NCBI RefSeq assembly: GCF_014649835.1
Contig: NZ_BMTU01000005.1
Location: 519,654 to 583,653 of the forward strand
Source: Streptomyces pilosus
GTDB lineage: Bacteria > Actinomycetota > Actinomycetes > Streptomycetales > Streptomycetaceae
DNA: 64,000 nt
Reading direction: 5' to 3'
Part shown: in pieces, positions 31,536-40,901 of the stretch
Numbering within the stretch: position 1 is the first letter of the stretch
How the letters are laid out: each line of letters begins with the position of its first letter
The notes under the pieces: model-generated
The model's input: only the letters and a program-made list of their open reading frames with translations
Told to the model about the DNA's origin: nothing
The model's database searches: none
Position numbers and translations under genes: made by a program

Positions 31536-34424
31536 TCAGCGCGGGTGACCGGGCGCCGGGGGCTCGTCGTCGAGGGCCGCCGCCAGGACCTCCGCCAGGT
31601 GGCGGCCCCGTACGCCGGCGAGCTGGTCGAGCTGGGTGCGGCAGGAGAAGCCGTCGGCCAGGACGACCGCCTCGTCCGGGGCCTCGCGCACCGCCGGCAG
31701 GAGCCGGTCCTCCGCGCAGGCCGCCGAGACCTCGTAGTGGCCCTTCTCGAAGCCGAAGTTGCCGGCCAGGCCGCAGCAGCCGCCCGCCAGGTCACCGGTG
31801 AGGCCGGCCGCGGCGCGGAGCCGGCGGTCGGGGTCCTCGCCCAGGACCGCGTGCTGGTGGCAGTGGGTCTGGCCGGTGACGGGGCGGTTCACCTGGGGTG
31901 GGGTCCAGTCGGGGGCGTGCCGCTCCAGGGCTTCCGCGAAGGTGAGGACGCGGGTGGCGAGGAGCGCCGCGCGGGGGTCGTCGTGGAGGAGTTCCGGGGC
32001 GTCCGTGCGCAGGGCCGCCGCGCAGCTCGGTTCCAGGACGACCAGGGGGGCGTCGGTGGCCAGGACCGGTTCCAGCAGGTCCAGGGTGCGGCGCAGCACC
32101 GTGCGGGTGCGGTCGAGCTGGCCGGTGGAGAGGTAGGTGAGGCCGCAGCAGACCCGGGCCCCGCGGACGGTCGCCAGGGACAGGGCGGAGCGGGTGCGGG
32201 CGTCGCCGACCCGTCCGCCCGGGCGCAGGGTCGGGGGCAGCGCCACCCGCAGGCCCGCCGCCTCCAGGACCCGTACGGCCGCCCGGCCCACCGCCGGTGA
32301 GAGGTGCTCGGTGAAGGTGTCCGGCCAGAGGACGACCAGTGCGCCGTGGGGCGGGGGCGTATCCCGTCCCCGCCACCACCGGGTGAACGTCTGCCGCGCC
32401 ACCCGGGGGATATCCCGCTCCCGCGCAATCCCGCCCAGCCGTTTCGCGAGACGCGCCGACGGGCCGACGGAGGCCAGCCCGTTGACCACGCCGGCGGACC
32501 GCGTGCGTGCCACCCAGCCCAGCCACTGCGGCAGCCGGCCCATCGTGTAGTGGGCGGCGGGGCGGCGGCGGCCCGCGTAGTGGTGGTGCAGGAACTCCGC
32601 CTTGTACGTGGCCATGTCGACCCCGACCGGGCAGTCCGAACGGCAGCCCTTGCAGGACAGGCACAGGTCGAGGGCGTCCCGCACCTCCGGGGAGCGCCAG
32701 CCGCCGGTCACCAGCTCGCCCGCGAGCATCTCGTGCAGCAGCCGGGCGCGCCCGCGCGTGGAGTGCTCCTCCTCGCCGGTCGCGCGGAACGACGGGCACA
32801 TCACCGCCGGCCCGGACACGGACGTCGTACGGCACTTGGCGACGCCCACGCAGCGGCGCACCGCCGCCGAGAAGTCCCCGGCGTCGGCGGGGTAGCCGAA
32901 GGCGACGTCGACCGGTTCGCGCGGGAGGACGGAGAAGCGGAGGTCCGCGTCCAGGGGCGCGGGGCGGACGAGCATGCCGGGGTTGAGCAGGTCGTCGGGG
33001 TCCCAGAGGGCCTTCACGCGCTCGAAGAGGGCGACCGTCCCGGGGCCGTACATGCGCGGCAGCAGCTCGGCCCGCGCCTGTCCGTCGCCGTGTTCGCCGG
33101 AGAGGGAGCCGCCGTGGGAGACGACCAGGTCGGCCAGTTCCTCGGAGAAGTGCCGGAAGCGGGCGACGCCCGGCGCGGTGAGCAGGTCGAAGTCGATGCG
33201 GACGTGGATGCAGCCGTCCCCGAAGTGCCCGTAGGGGGTGCCGCGCAGGCCGTGGTCCGCCATGAGCGCCCGGAAGTCCCGCAGGTAGGCGCCGAGCCGG
33301 GCGGGCGGCACCGCGCAGTCCTCCCAGCCGGGCCAGGCCTCCGTCCCGTCCGGCATCCGCGTCGCCGTGCCGCTCGCGTCCTCCCGGATGCGCCACAGCG
33401 TGCGCTGCCGGGCCGGGTCGGTGACGACGAGGACGTCCAGGGCGTCGGCCGCGCGGGCGACGGTCTCCGCCCGCGTGCGGGCCTCCGCCTCCGTGTCCCC
33501 GCCGGTCTCCACGAACAACCAGGCGCCCCCGCGCGGCAGGTCCGCGCCGGCCGGTACGAGATCGGCCGCCATGCCCTCCACGGTCAGCGGCCGGTGCGGC
33601 AGCAGCCCCGCCGCCGCCTCGGCCGCCGCGCTCTCGTCCGCGTACGCCAGCACGGCGAGCGCCCGGGAGCGCGGCGCCCGTACGAGGTCCACGACCGCTT
33701 CCGTGAGCACGCCCAGCGTGCCCTCCGAGCCGCAGAGGGAGCGGGCGACGTCGGCGCCCCTCTCGGGCAGCAGCGCGTCCAGCGCGTAGCCGGAGATGCG
33801 GCGCGGCAGGTCGGGGAAGGCCGTGCGCAGGCGGGCGAGTTCGCCGTCCACCAGCTCCCGCAGTCCCGCCGGGGCCCCGGACCAGTCCCGGCCGGGGCGC
33901 AAGCGCTCCCCGCGCGGGGTGAGGACCGCGAGCTCGCGCACGCTGTCGGCCGTCGTGCCCCAGGCCACCGAGTGGGAGCCGCAGGAGTTGTTGCCGATCA
34001 TGCCGCCGAGGGTGCAGCGGCCGTGGGTGGAGGGATCGGGGCCGAACCGCAGGCCGTGCGGGGCGGCGGCCTCCTGGAGGCGGTCGAGGACCAGGCCCGG
34101 CTGCACCACGGCCGTGCGGGCCTCCGGGTCGAGGGCCAGCAGACGGTTCATGTGGCGTGTGAAGTCGAGCACCACACCGGTGCCGGTCGCCTGGCCCGCG
34201 ATCGACGTGCCGCCGCCGCGCGGCACCACGGGGACGCCGTACGTCCGGCACACCGACAGCGCCGCCGCCACGTCGTCGGCGTCCCGGGGGGCGACCACAC
34301 CGAGCGGCACCCGGCGGTAGTTGGAGGCGTCCATGGTGGTCAGCGCCCGCGCGGTCGTGGAGAAGTCGACCTCGCCGCGCACCGCGGACCGCAGACCCGC
34401 GCGCAGTTCCCGGTGATCCGTCAT
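31536..34424 (-). CDS. FAD-binding / 4Fe-4S fused oxidoreductase (D-lactate dehydrogenase type)
   Basis: A 962-residue fusion. Residues about 1-530 form a GlcD-like FAD oxidase, with PVVPRGGGTSIAGQATGTG, GRCTLGGMIGNNSCGSHS and GGSLSGEHGDGQARAELLPRMYG. Residues about 540-660 hold two Fe-S motifs, CVGVAKCR...MCPSF and CLSCKGCRSDCPVG. The C-terminal part has CCG-type cysteine motifs (TGQTHCHQHAVLG, GGCCGLAGNFGFE). Fusions like this oxidise D-lactate or other 2-hydroxyacids and pass electrons to the respiratory chain. ATG at 34424 follows TGAGGA. It is divergent from the conservon. Confidence 0.9.
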   Translation of the reverse strand: MTDHRELRAGLRSAVRGEVDFSTTARALTTMDASNYRRVPLGVVAPRDADDVAAALSVCRTYGVPVVPRGGGTSIAGQATGTGVVLDFTRHMNRLLALDPEARTAVVQPGLVLDRLQEAAAPHGLRFGPDPSTHGRCTLGGMIGNNSCGSHSVAWGTTADSVRELAVLTPRGERLRPGRDWSGAPAGLRELVDGELARLRTAFPDLPRRISGYALDALLPERGADVARSLCGSEGTLGVLTEAVVDLVRAPRSRALAVLAYADESAAAEAAAGLLPHRPLTVEGMAADLVPAGADLPRGGAWLFVETGGDTEAEARTRAETVARAADALDVLVVTDPARQRTLWRIREDASGTATRMPDGTEAWPGWEDCAVPPARLGAYLRDFRALMADHGLRGTPYGHFGDGCIHVRIDFDLLTAPGVARFRHFSEELADLVVSHGGSLSGEHGDGQARAELLPRMYGPGTVALFERVKALWDPDDLLNPGMLVRPAPLDADLRFSVLPREPVDVAFGYPADAGDFSAAVRRCVGVAKCRTTSVSGPAVMCPSFRATGEEEHSTRGRARLLHEMLAGELVTGGWRSPEVRDALDLCLSCKGCRSDCPVGVDMATYKAEFLHHHYAGRRRPAAHYTMGRLPQWLGWVARTRSAGVVNGLASVGPSARLAKRLGGIARERDIPRVARQTFTRWWRGRDTPPPHGALVVLWPDTFTEHLSPAVGRAAVRVLEAAGLRVALPPTLRPGGRVGDARTRSALSLATVRGARVCCGLTYLSTGQLDRTRTVLRRTLDLLEPVLATDAPLVVLEPSCAAALRTDAPELLHDDPRAALLATRVLTFAEALERHAPDWTPPQVNRPVTGQTHCHQHAVLGEDPDRRLRAAAGLTGDLAGGCCGLAGNFGFEKGHYEVSAACAEDRLLPAVREAPDEAVVLADGFSCRTQLDQLAGVRGRHLAEVLAAALDDEPPAPGHPR

Positions 34425-34557
34425 GTCCTCAGGATGCCCCCGCGTCGCCGGGAGCGGACGACGGCGCACACGGCGCCCCGCCACCCCTGCCACCCCTGAA
34501 ACACGTGATTTACCGAATGCGACTGCGGAATCTTCCCAAGGCGATCACGAACTCTCA

Positions 34558-34563
34558 TATAGT
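34558..34563 (+). promoter_or_regulatory. -10 box, conservon promoter candidate
   Basis: TATAGT lies 150 bases upstream of cvnA in the AT-richest part of the divergent region. The -35 (CCCAAG at 17-18 bases) is poor, so an activator may be needed. Confidence 0.4.
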
Positions 34564-34713
34564 GACCGCGAGTTGCGCGCAGTTGTCGGACCTCGTTCGG
34601 AAAAGCGACCCCGAATTCAGGTCCGGCGTCCCCATCGAACCCCCCGAGGGCCGCGCAGACACGACGGCGCATGCCCGCGGACCGACCGAGGACCCGACCG
34701 AGGACCCTGATTG

Positions 34714-36870
34714 ATGACCTCCCCCCTGCTCCCCGGCGACCGCCCCACCCCCCGCAGCCTGGTGCCCGTCCCCCTGATCACCGCGGCACTCGCCGCGCTC
34801 GCCGTCGTCGCCGCGATCTTCCTCGTCCCGGACGAGGCCATCGGCGCCACGGTGGTGATCGGCACCGTCGCCGCCGTACTGCTCTGCGCGGCCGCCGCCG
34901 TCGCGACGTACGCGGTGCTCTCGGCACGGGCGACACGCGCCCGCCTGGAGTCCGTCACCCAGGACGTCGGACGGCTGCTCCAGGAACGGGCCCGGACGGT
35001 GGAGGACTCCCGCCGCCAGCACGAGCGACTGACCGGTGAACTCACCCGCGAGCGGGCCCGGTTGTCCGCCGAACTCGATCAGGAGCGGGCCCACCTCGCC
35101 GAGACCCTGGCCGCCGAGCGCGACCGGCTCGCCGAGCAGCACGGCGACGAACTGGCGCGCTCGGCGCGGGAGCACGCCGAGGAAAGGTCCCGGCTCACCG
35201 CGGCGCACACCGCCGAACTGGAACGCCTGGCCGAGGAGCACGCCGCCAAGCTGCGCCTCATCACCGAGGAACACACGGCCCACACCGCCCGGACGGCCCG
35301 CGACCACGTCGACGAGCTGAAGCGGCTGGAGGAGGAGCGGGCCGGGCTGCTGTCCGAGGCCGCGGGGCTCCGCGAACGCAACGCGCGGCTGACCGCCGAG
35401 CTGCGCGAGGCCAACAGCGCCCGCGCCGCCGCCGTGTCCGCGACCGCCAACGCGGCCGGTCGGATGCAGGCACTGTCCACCGGCATGCTCGCCGACCTGC
35501 GCGCGATGGAGGAGAAGCACCACGACGAGGAGGTCCTCGCCGACCTGCTCCACCTCGACCACCGCACCGCGCAGGCGGGCCGCCTCGCCGACTCCGTCGC
35601 CGTCCTCACCGGCGCCCGTTCCGGCCGCCGCTGGGCCAGGCCCATCGCCATGGAGTCGATCCTGCGCGGCGCCATGGGCCGGATCAGCGGCTACCAGCGG
35701 GTCCGTGTCCACTCCGCCAGCGACACCGCGGTCGCGGGCCACGCCGCCGAGGGCGTGATGCACGCGCTCGCCGAACTCCTCGACAACGCCGCGAACTTCT
35801 CGCCGCCGACCGCCGAGGTCCATGTGTACGTCGAGGAGGTCCCGGCCGGCGTCATCGTGTCCGTCGAGGACAGCGGCCTCGTCATGGGCGAGGCGCAGCT
35901 GCGCCGCGCCGAGCGCGCCGTCTCCGGCGAGTCCGCCGGGCTCGGGGGCCTGACCGGCACCCGGCTGGGCCTCGCCGTCGTCGGCCGGCTCGCCCGGCGG
36001 TACGGGCTGCGGGTGTCCTACCGTCCCTCGGCCCGCGGCGGCACGGGCGTGCTGATGCTCGTCCCGCAGGACATCCTCGTCCCGGCGGACGCGGCCCCCG
36101 CCGCCCCGCTGACGGCAGCCGCCACGGCCGCCCGCCCCACCCCGCGGGCCGCCACGGCCCCGCAGGCCCCGAAGGCCTCCGCCGTCTCCTCCGCCCCGCC
36201 CGCGGACACCGCGTCCCTCGCGGCCGCGTCTCCCGCGGACGGCGGGGACCCCGCGGACACCGGCCTGCCGCAGCGCCGGAGCAGCGTCCGCGACCGGGAC
36301 CGCGTCCCGGGCGCCGCTCCGTCCGCCACCCCGGCCGCCCCCGCCGGCGCCGCCCCGGAGCGGACGGAACCGGAGACCGCCCACGCCACCGCGGACGGCG
36401 GTGACACCCCGGCCGGCCCCAACGCGGGCACCGCGCCCGCCGAGCGGTCCGCGTCCCGCGACGGCGACCGCGCCGCCGTCTCCTACGCCGCGTCCCGCGC
36501 CGGGTCCGACCTCGACCCCGACCCGGTCCCCACCCACGAGTCCCCGTCCCCCGACGGCGACGCGCCACCCCTGGTGCTGCCCCGCCGCCGCCGGGGCCGG
36601 ACCCTCGCCGAGGCCGAGCGCTCGCGTTCCGGCAGCGGCCGTCCCGCCGCTCCCCGGCCCGCCCCCACGGCCGAGGAGACCCGGGCCCGCACCGCCCGCT
36701 TCAGCAGTTTCCGCCAGGCCGTCCGCACCCCCACCCCGGACGACACGGCCGACCCGGACACCGGCACCACCGCGGACGCCCCCGACCCCGGCGTCCCGCC
36801 CACGACCTCGGAACCGACCCCCGCAGCACAGCCCACCCCCGCGACCCCGGAAGGCGACACCACCTCATGA
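34714..36870 (+). CDS. cvnA: Conservon sensor histidine-kinase-like protein
   Basis: A 718-residue membrane protein heading a conservon. Two hydrophobic segments (about 18-39 and 45-70) are followed by a long charged coiled coil (about 75-245, repeated ERARL, EHAEE and AELERLAEEH patterns) and a GHKL ATPase domain (about 345-455; ALAELLDNAANFSPP, SVEDSGLVMGE, GLAVVGRLARRYGL). The tail (about 460-718) is Pro/Ala/Thr-rich and disordered. No HisKA phospho-acceptor region is obvious, as usual for CvnA. ATG at 34714; the stop overlaps cvnB by ATGA. The unit resembles GPCR/G-protein-like signalling at the membrane. Confidence 0.9.
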   Translation: MTSPLLPGDRPTPRSLVPVPLITAALAALAVVAAIFLVPDEAIGATVVIGTVAAVLLCAAAAVATYAVLSARATRARLESVTQDVGRLLQERARTVEDSRRQHERLTGELTRERARLSAELDQERAHLAETLAAERDRLAEQHGDELARSAREHAEERSRLTAAHTAELERLAEEHAAKLRLITEEHTAHTARTARDHVDELKRLEEERAGLLSEAAGLRERNARLTAELREANSARAAAVSATANAAGRMQALSTGMLADLRAMEEKHHDEEVLADLLHLDHRTAQAGRLADSVAVLTGARSGRRWARPIAMESILRGAMGRISGYQRVRVHSASDTAVAGHAAEGVMHALAELLDNAANFSPPTAEVHVYVEEVPAGVIVSVEDSGLVMGEAQLRRAERAVSGESAGLGGLTGTRLGLAVVGRLARRYGLRVSYRPSARGGTGVLMLVPQDILVPADAAPAAPLTAAATAARPTPRAATAPQAPKASAVSSAPPADTASLAAASPADGGDPADTGLPQRRSSVRDRDRVPGAAPSATPAAPAGAAPERTEPETAHATADGGDTPAGPNAGTAPAERSASRDGDRAAVSYAASRAGSDLDPDPVPTHESPSPDGDAPPLVLPRRRRGRTLAEAERSRSGSGRPAAPRPAPTAEETRARTARFSSFRQAVRTPTPDDTADPDTGTTADAPDPGVPPTTSEPTPAAQPTPATPEGDTTS

Positions 36871-37274
36871 CCGGCACGACGACCGCCGACGAGAAGCTCA
36901 CCTGGCTCCTGGAGGGGCTGCTGGAGCGCACGCCGGGTGCCCGGCACGCGCTCGTGCTGTCCCGGGACGGCCTGAAACTGTGCCGGACCCCGGAGCTGTC
37001 CGCCGACCAGGCCGACCAGCTCGCCGCGATCGCCGCCGGCATCCAGTCGCTGTCGCACGGCGCCTCGATCGAGTTCGGCGACGGCAGCGGCGGGGTGCGC
37101 TCGGCCATGACCGAGTTCTACGGGGGCGTGCTGTTCATCGTGGAGGCCGGCGAGGGCGCCCACCTCGCCGTCGTCACCAGCGAGGACGCGGACGCCGGTC
37201 TGATCGGGCACAACATGAGCGAACTCGTGGAACAGCTCGGTGAGCACCTGACCGCGCTGCCCCGCACCTCATGA
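36867..37274 (+). CDS. cvnB: Conservon roadblock/LC7 protein
   Basis: A 135-residue roadblock/LC7 domain protein (MglB-like), including LEGLLERTPGARHALVLSRDGLKLCRTPELSADQADQLAAIAAGI and FYGGVLFIVEAGEGAHLAVVTSEDADAGLIGHNM. In conservons it is thought to act with the GTPase CvnD, as MglB does with MglA. Start and stop overlap the neighbours by four bases each, indicating translational coupling. Confidence 0.93.
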   Translation: MTGTTTADEKLTWLLEGLLERTPGARHALVLSRDGLKLCRTPELSADQADQLAAIAAGIQSLSHGASIEFGDGSGGVRSAMTEFYGGVLFIVEAGEGAHLAVVTSEDADAGLIGHNMSELVEQLGEHLTALPRTS

Positions 37275-37618
37275 GCCGGCCCGGCAGGGACGACGCCCCC
37301 GACCGGCTGTACACCCTCACCGGAGGCCGCAGCCGGTCCGGTCCCGACAACCCCTTCGACCTGGTGACCCTCGTCGTCGCCGAATGCGATCCGGTGCCCG
37401 GCATGCAGTCCGAGCACGCGGCGATCCTGCGGCTGACCGAGCGTCCCACGGCGGTCGTGGAGATCGCGGCCGAGATGAAGCTGCCCGTCAGCATCACCCG
37501 GATCCTGCTCTCCGACCTCCTCGCGGCGGGCCGGGTCAGCGCCCGCCACCCCCGCAAGGCCGCCGTACCCCACCCCGACATCCTGGAGCAGGTGCTCGTT
37601 GGACTCCGCAACCTCTGA
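37271..37618 (+). CDS. cvnC: Conservon DUF742 protein
   Basis: A 115-residue DUF742 protein: RLYTLTGGRSRSG near the start and a winged-helix-like part, HAAILRLTERPTAVVEIAAEMKLPVSITRILLSDLLAAGRVSAR, then HPDILEQVLVGLRNL. Function is unproven; it may bridge the kinase-like CvnA and the GTPase. Its end overlaps the TTG start of cvnD by 20 bases. Confidence 0.92.
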   Translation: MSRPGRDDAPDRLYTLTGGRSRSGPDNPFDLVTLVVAECDPVPGMQSEHAAILRLTERPTAVVEIAAEMKLPVSITRILLSDLLAAGRVSARHPRKAAVPHPDILEQVLVGLRNL

Positions 37619-38240
37619 CCCGCGCACGGACACGGTCACCGAGAGCCGTGCACCGCTGGGCGCGTCGGCCGACAACGGCCTGAAGATCGTGGTCGTGGGC
37701 GGCTTCGGCGCCGGCAAGACGACGATGGTCCGCTCGGTCAGCGAGATCCGTCCCCTCAACACCGAGGAGACGATGACCCAGGCCGGTGAGGCCGTCGACG
37801 ACACCAGCGGGGTCAGCGCCAAGACCTCGACCACCGTCGCCTTCGACTTCGGCCGCATCACCCTCGACGCGCACAACGTGCTGTACCTGTTCGGCGCGCC
37901 CGGCCAGGAGCGCTTCTGGTTCCTGTGGGACCGGCTGTTCTCCGGCACCCTCGGCGCGGTCGTGCTGGTCGACACCCGGCGCATCGACGACTCCTGGTAC
38001 GCCATCGACCGGCTGGAGAAGCACGGCACGCCGTTCATCGTGGCCTGCAACGACTTCGGCGGCGCCACCTTCACCCCGCAGGCGATCCGCGAGGCCCTCG
38101 ACCTCGACCCGCACGTGCCGCTGGTGAACTGCGACGCGCGGTCCCGGGAGTCCAGCAAGATCGTGCTGATCACGCTGGTGGAGCACATCCAGAACCTGTA
38201 CGCCGACCCGGCCCGAGCCCCCCGTCAGGAGCTGGTGTGA
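37599..38240 (+). CDS. cvnD: Conservon small GTPase
   Basis: A 213-residue Ras-like/MglA-type GTPase. Walker A is GGFGAGKTT (34-42), switch and G3 regions are STTVAFDFGRI and FGAPGQERFWFLWDRL, and the G4 position reads CNDFGG instead of NKxD, as in other CvnD proteins (from memory). The TTG at 37599 gives the family-typical N-terminus; no better start is in frame. The stop overlaps the CYP157 start by GTGA, so the P450s belong to the same transcript. Confidence 0.92.
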   Translation: MDSATSDPRTDTVTESRAPLGASADNGLKIVVVGGFGAGKTTMVRSVSEIRPLNTEETMTQAGEAVDDTSGVSAKTSTTVAFDFGRITLDAHNVLYLFGAPGQERFWFLWDRLFSGTLGAVVLVDTRRIDDSWYAIDRLEKHGTPFIVACNDFGGATFTPQAIREALDLDPHVPLVNCDARSRESSKIVLITLVEHIQNLYADPARAPRQELV

Positions 38241-39472
38241 GCCCCGCCTCCCTCCCCAACGCCGTCCGTTTCCAGGGGTCCCTGCTGCAGGACGACCCGG
38301 CCCGGGTGTACCGGGAGATGCGGCGCGAGCACGGCAGCGTCGTACCGGTGGTGCTCGACGGCGACGCACCGGCCTGGCTGGTGCTGGGCTACCGCGAACT
38401 GCACCAGATCACCGGCGACCCGGTGCTGTTCAGCCGCGACTCCGAGCTGTGGAACCAGTGGGAGAACATCCCCGACGACTGGCCGCTGCTGCCGATGATC
38501 GGCCGCAGGCAGCCGTCGATCCTCTACACCGTCGGCGAGCGGCACCGCGAGCGGGCCGGGATGCTGGTGAACGCGCTGGAGGCGGTCGACCCGTTCGAAC
38601 TGCGCGGCTACGCGGAGAAGTTCGCGGACGAACTAATCGACGGCATCTCCCCCCAGGGCACCGCCGACATCATCGGCGAGTTCGCCATGCTGCTGCCGGT
38701 GCGGGTGCTGGCCCGGCTCTACGGCTTCCCCGACGAGGCGGGCCCCGCCCTGGTCACCGCCCTCAACGACATGATCGACGGACGGGAGCGGGCCCTCGCC
38801 GGCCAGATCCACCTGTTCACGTCGATGACGGAACTGGTGGCCGCCCGCAGGAAGGAGCCCGCCGAGGACGTCACGTCCCGGATGCTCGCCGACGCCTCGG
38901 GGTTCACCGAGGAGGAGATCTGCCAGGACCTGATGGTGATGATGGCGGCCGGCCACCAGCCGACCGCCGACTGGATCGGCAACTCGCTGCACCTGATGCT
39001 CACCGACAGCCGCTTCGCGGCCTCGCTGTTCGGCGGCCGCAACAGCATCGCCGAGGCGATGAACGAGGTGCTGTGGGAGGACACGCCGACCCAGAACGTG
39101 GCCGCCCGCTGGGCGTCCCGCGACACCCAGCTCGGCGGGCGCCGCATCCGCGCCGGCGACATGCTGCTCCTCGGCCTCCAGGGCGCCAACTCCGACCCCC
39201 AGGTGCGTACCGACGGCTCGGCGCTGACCGGCGGGAACGGCGCCCACTTCTCCTTCGGCCACGGGGAGCACCGCTGCCCGTTCCCGGCGCAGGAGATCGC
39301 CGAGGTGATCGCCAGGACCGGCATCGAGGTCGTACTGGACCGGCTGCCGGACATCGACCTCGCGGTACCGGCCGCGCGGCTGACCCGCCGCCCGTCTCCG
39401 TGGCTGCGCGGACTGTCCGAGCTCCCGGTCACGTTCACACCCACTCCCGCCCTTGGAGGCACGCGCGCATGA
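38237..39472 (+). CDS. Conservon cytochrome P450, CYP157-type without ExxR
   Basis: A 411-residue P450. The heme-binding loop is FSFGHGEHRCPFPAQ with C347. The K-helix motif normally ExxR is E277-V-L-W280 (AMNEVLWEDTPT), so the Arg is lost; this is a published hallmark of the Streptomyces CYP157 family. The I-helix also deviates, AAGHQPTADW instead of an AGxxTT run. CYP157 and CYP154 genes are commonly paired in conservons. Substrate is unknown. GTG at 38237 overlaps cvnD; its stop overlaps the CYP154 start by ATGA. Confidence 0.9.
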   Translation: MSPASLPNAVRFQGSLLQDDPARVYREMRREHGSVVPVVLDGDAPAWLVLGYRELHQITGDPVLFSRDSELWNQWENIPDDWPLLPMIGRRQPSILYTVGERHRERAGMLVNALEAVDPFELRGYAEKFADELIDGISPQGTADIIGEFAMLLPVRVLARLYGFPDEAGPALVTALNDMIDGRERALAGQIHLFTSMTELVAARRKEPAEDVTSRMLADASGFTEEEICQDLMVMMAAGHQPTADWIGNSLHLMLTDSRFAASLFGGRNSIAEAMNEVLWEDTPTQNVAARWASRDTQLGGRRIRAGDMLLLGLQGANSDPQVRTDGSALTGGNGAHFSFGHGEHRCPFPAQEIAEVIARTGIEVVLDRLPDIDLAVPAARLTRRPSPWLRGLSELPVTFTPTPALGGTRA

Positions 39473-40719
39473 CGGCTGCTACGGACACCACGACGCCGGA
39501 CACCGGACAGACCCGCATCGCCCTCGACCCCTTCGTCTCCGACCTGGACGGGGAGAGCGCGGCGCTGCGGGCCGCGGGGCCGCTGGCCGCCGTGACGCTG
39601 CCGGGCGGCGTACCGGTGTGGGCGGTCACCCGCCACGCCGAGGCGAAGAAGCTGCTCACCGACCCGCGTCTGGTGAAGGACATCAACGTCTGGGGCGCCT
39701 GGCAGCGCGGCGAGATAGCCCCCGACTGGCCGCTGATCGGACTGGCGAACCCGCCCCGTTCCATGCTCACCGTGGACGGTGCCGACCACCGCCGGCTGCG
39801 CACCCTGGTCGCGCAGGCGCTCACCCCGCGCCGGGTGGAGCGGATGCGGGAGCGGATCACGGAGCTGACCGAGGGCCTGCTGGACCAGGTGGCCGCCCAG
39901 CCGGGCGACACGGTCGACCTCAAGGCCCTGTTCGCCTACCCGCTGCCGATGTACGTGATCGCCGACCTGATGGGTCTGGCGGAGGAGCGGCTGCCGCGGC
40001 TGAAGGAGCTCTTCGAGAAGTTCTTCTCCACCCAGACCCCGCCCGAGGAGGTCCTCGCCACGCTGACCGAGCTGGCCGGGATCATGGCCGAGACGGTCGC
40101 GGGCAAGCGCGCGAACCCGGGCGACGACCTGACCTCCGCGCTGGTCCAGGCGTCGGAGGACGGGGACCACCTCACCGACGAGGAGATCGTCTCCACCCTC
40201 CAGCTGATGGTGGCGGCCGGCCACGAGACGACGATCTCCCTCATCGTCAACGCGGTGGTCAACCTGTCCCTCCACCCGGAGCAGCGGGACCTGGTGCTGT
40301 CCGGCAGGGCCGAGTGGTCGGCGGTGGTCGAGGAGACACTGCGGTACGCCACGCCGACGTCGCACGTGCTGATCCGGTTCGCGACCGAGGACGTACCGGT
40401 GGGCGACAAGGTCCTGCCGGCCGGGGACGCGCTGATCGTGTCGTACGCGGCGATCGGCCGGGACGAGCAGGCGCACGGGCCGACGGCGGGCGACTTCGAC
40501 ATCACCCGGGAGAGCGCCAGCCGGCACATCTCCTTCGGTCACGGCCCGCACGTGTGCCCCGGCGCCGCCCTGTCCCGCCTGGAGGCCGGGGTGGCGCTGC
40601 CGGCCCTGTACGCCCGCTTCCCCGGCCTGGACCTGGCGGTCCCGGCGGAGGAACTGCGCAACAAGCCGGTGGTCACCCAGAACGACCTGTTCGAGCTGCC
40701 GGTGAGGCTCGGCGGCTGA
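39469..40719 (+). CDS. Conservon cytochrome P450, CYP154-type
   Basis: A 416-residue P450 with all canonical motifs: I-helix MVAAGHETTISL, K-helix E289-T-L-R292, and heme loop ISFGHGPHVCPGAALSR with C363. CYP154 enzymes hydroxylate macrolide-like or steroid substrates in vitro. It follows CYP157 with an ATGA overlap and a GGAGG ribosome binding site, and closes the conservon. Electron donors are not encoded nearby. Confidence 0.92.
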   Translation: MTAATDTTTPDTGQTRIALDPFVSDLDGESAALRAAGPLAAVTLPGGVPVWAVTRHAEAKKLLTDPRLVKDINVWGAWQRGEIAPDWPLIGLANPPRSMLTVDGADHRRLRTLVAQALTPRRVERMRERITELTEGLLDQVAAQPGDTVDLKALFAYPLPMYVIADLMGLAEERLPRLKELFEKFFSTQTPPEEVLATLTELAGIMAETVAGKRANPGDDLTSALVQASEDGDHLTDEEIVSTLQLMVAAGHETTISLIVNAVVNLSLHPEQRDLVLSGRAEWSAVVEETLRYATPTSHVLIRFATEDVPVGDKVLPAGDALIVSYAAIGRDEQAHGPTAGDFDITRESASRHISFGHGPHVCPGAALSRLEAGVALPALYARFPGLDLAVPAEELRNKPVVTQNDLFELPVRLGG

Positions 40720-40888
40720 CCCGAGCGGGCGGTGGACGGGCCTCCTCCCGGCCGTCCGCCGCCCGTCCCACCGCACTGTCCGCCGCCCCTCCCGGCGCGT
40801 CTCCCGCCGCCCGCCCGCCGTCGTCCGGCACCGTCCGCGGCGCGTCTCAGCGGACGGACGATGTTTCGCCCGGGTTTCCCTCAGCCGC

Positions 40889-40901
40889 TAGGCTCCGTCC
40901 G
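40889..40901 (+). promoter_or_regulatory. Promoter for leaderless serC transcript
   Basis: TAGGCT at 40889-40894 ends six bases before the GTG of serC, so transcription should start on the start codon. There is no Shine-Dalgarno sequence. A weak -35 may lie near 40864-40870. Confidence 0.5.

Noticed and set aside
34555..36537. 660-codon minus-strand frame opposite cvnA
   Set aside because: Gly/Val/Arg-rich low-complexity translation and full overlap with a well-supported gene; antisense shadow.
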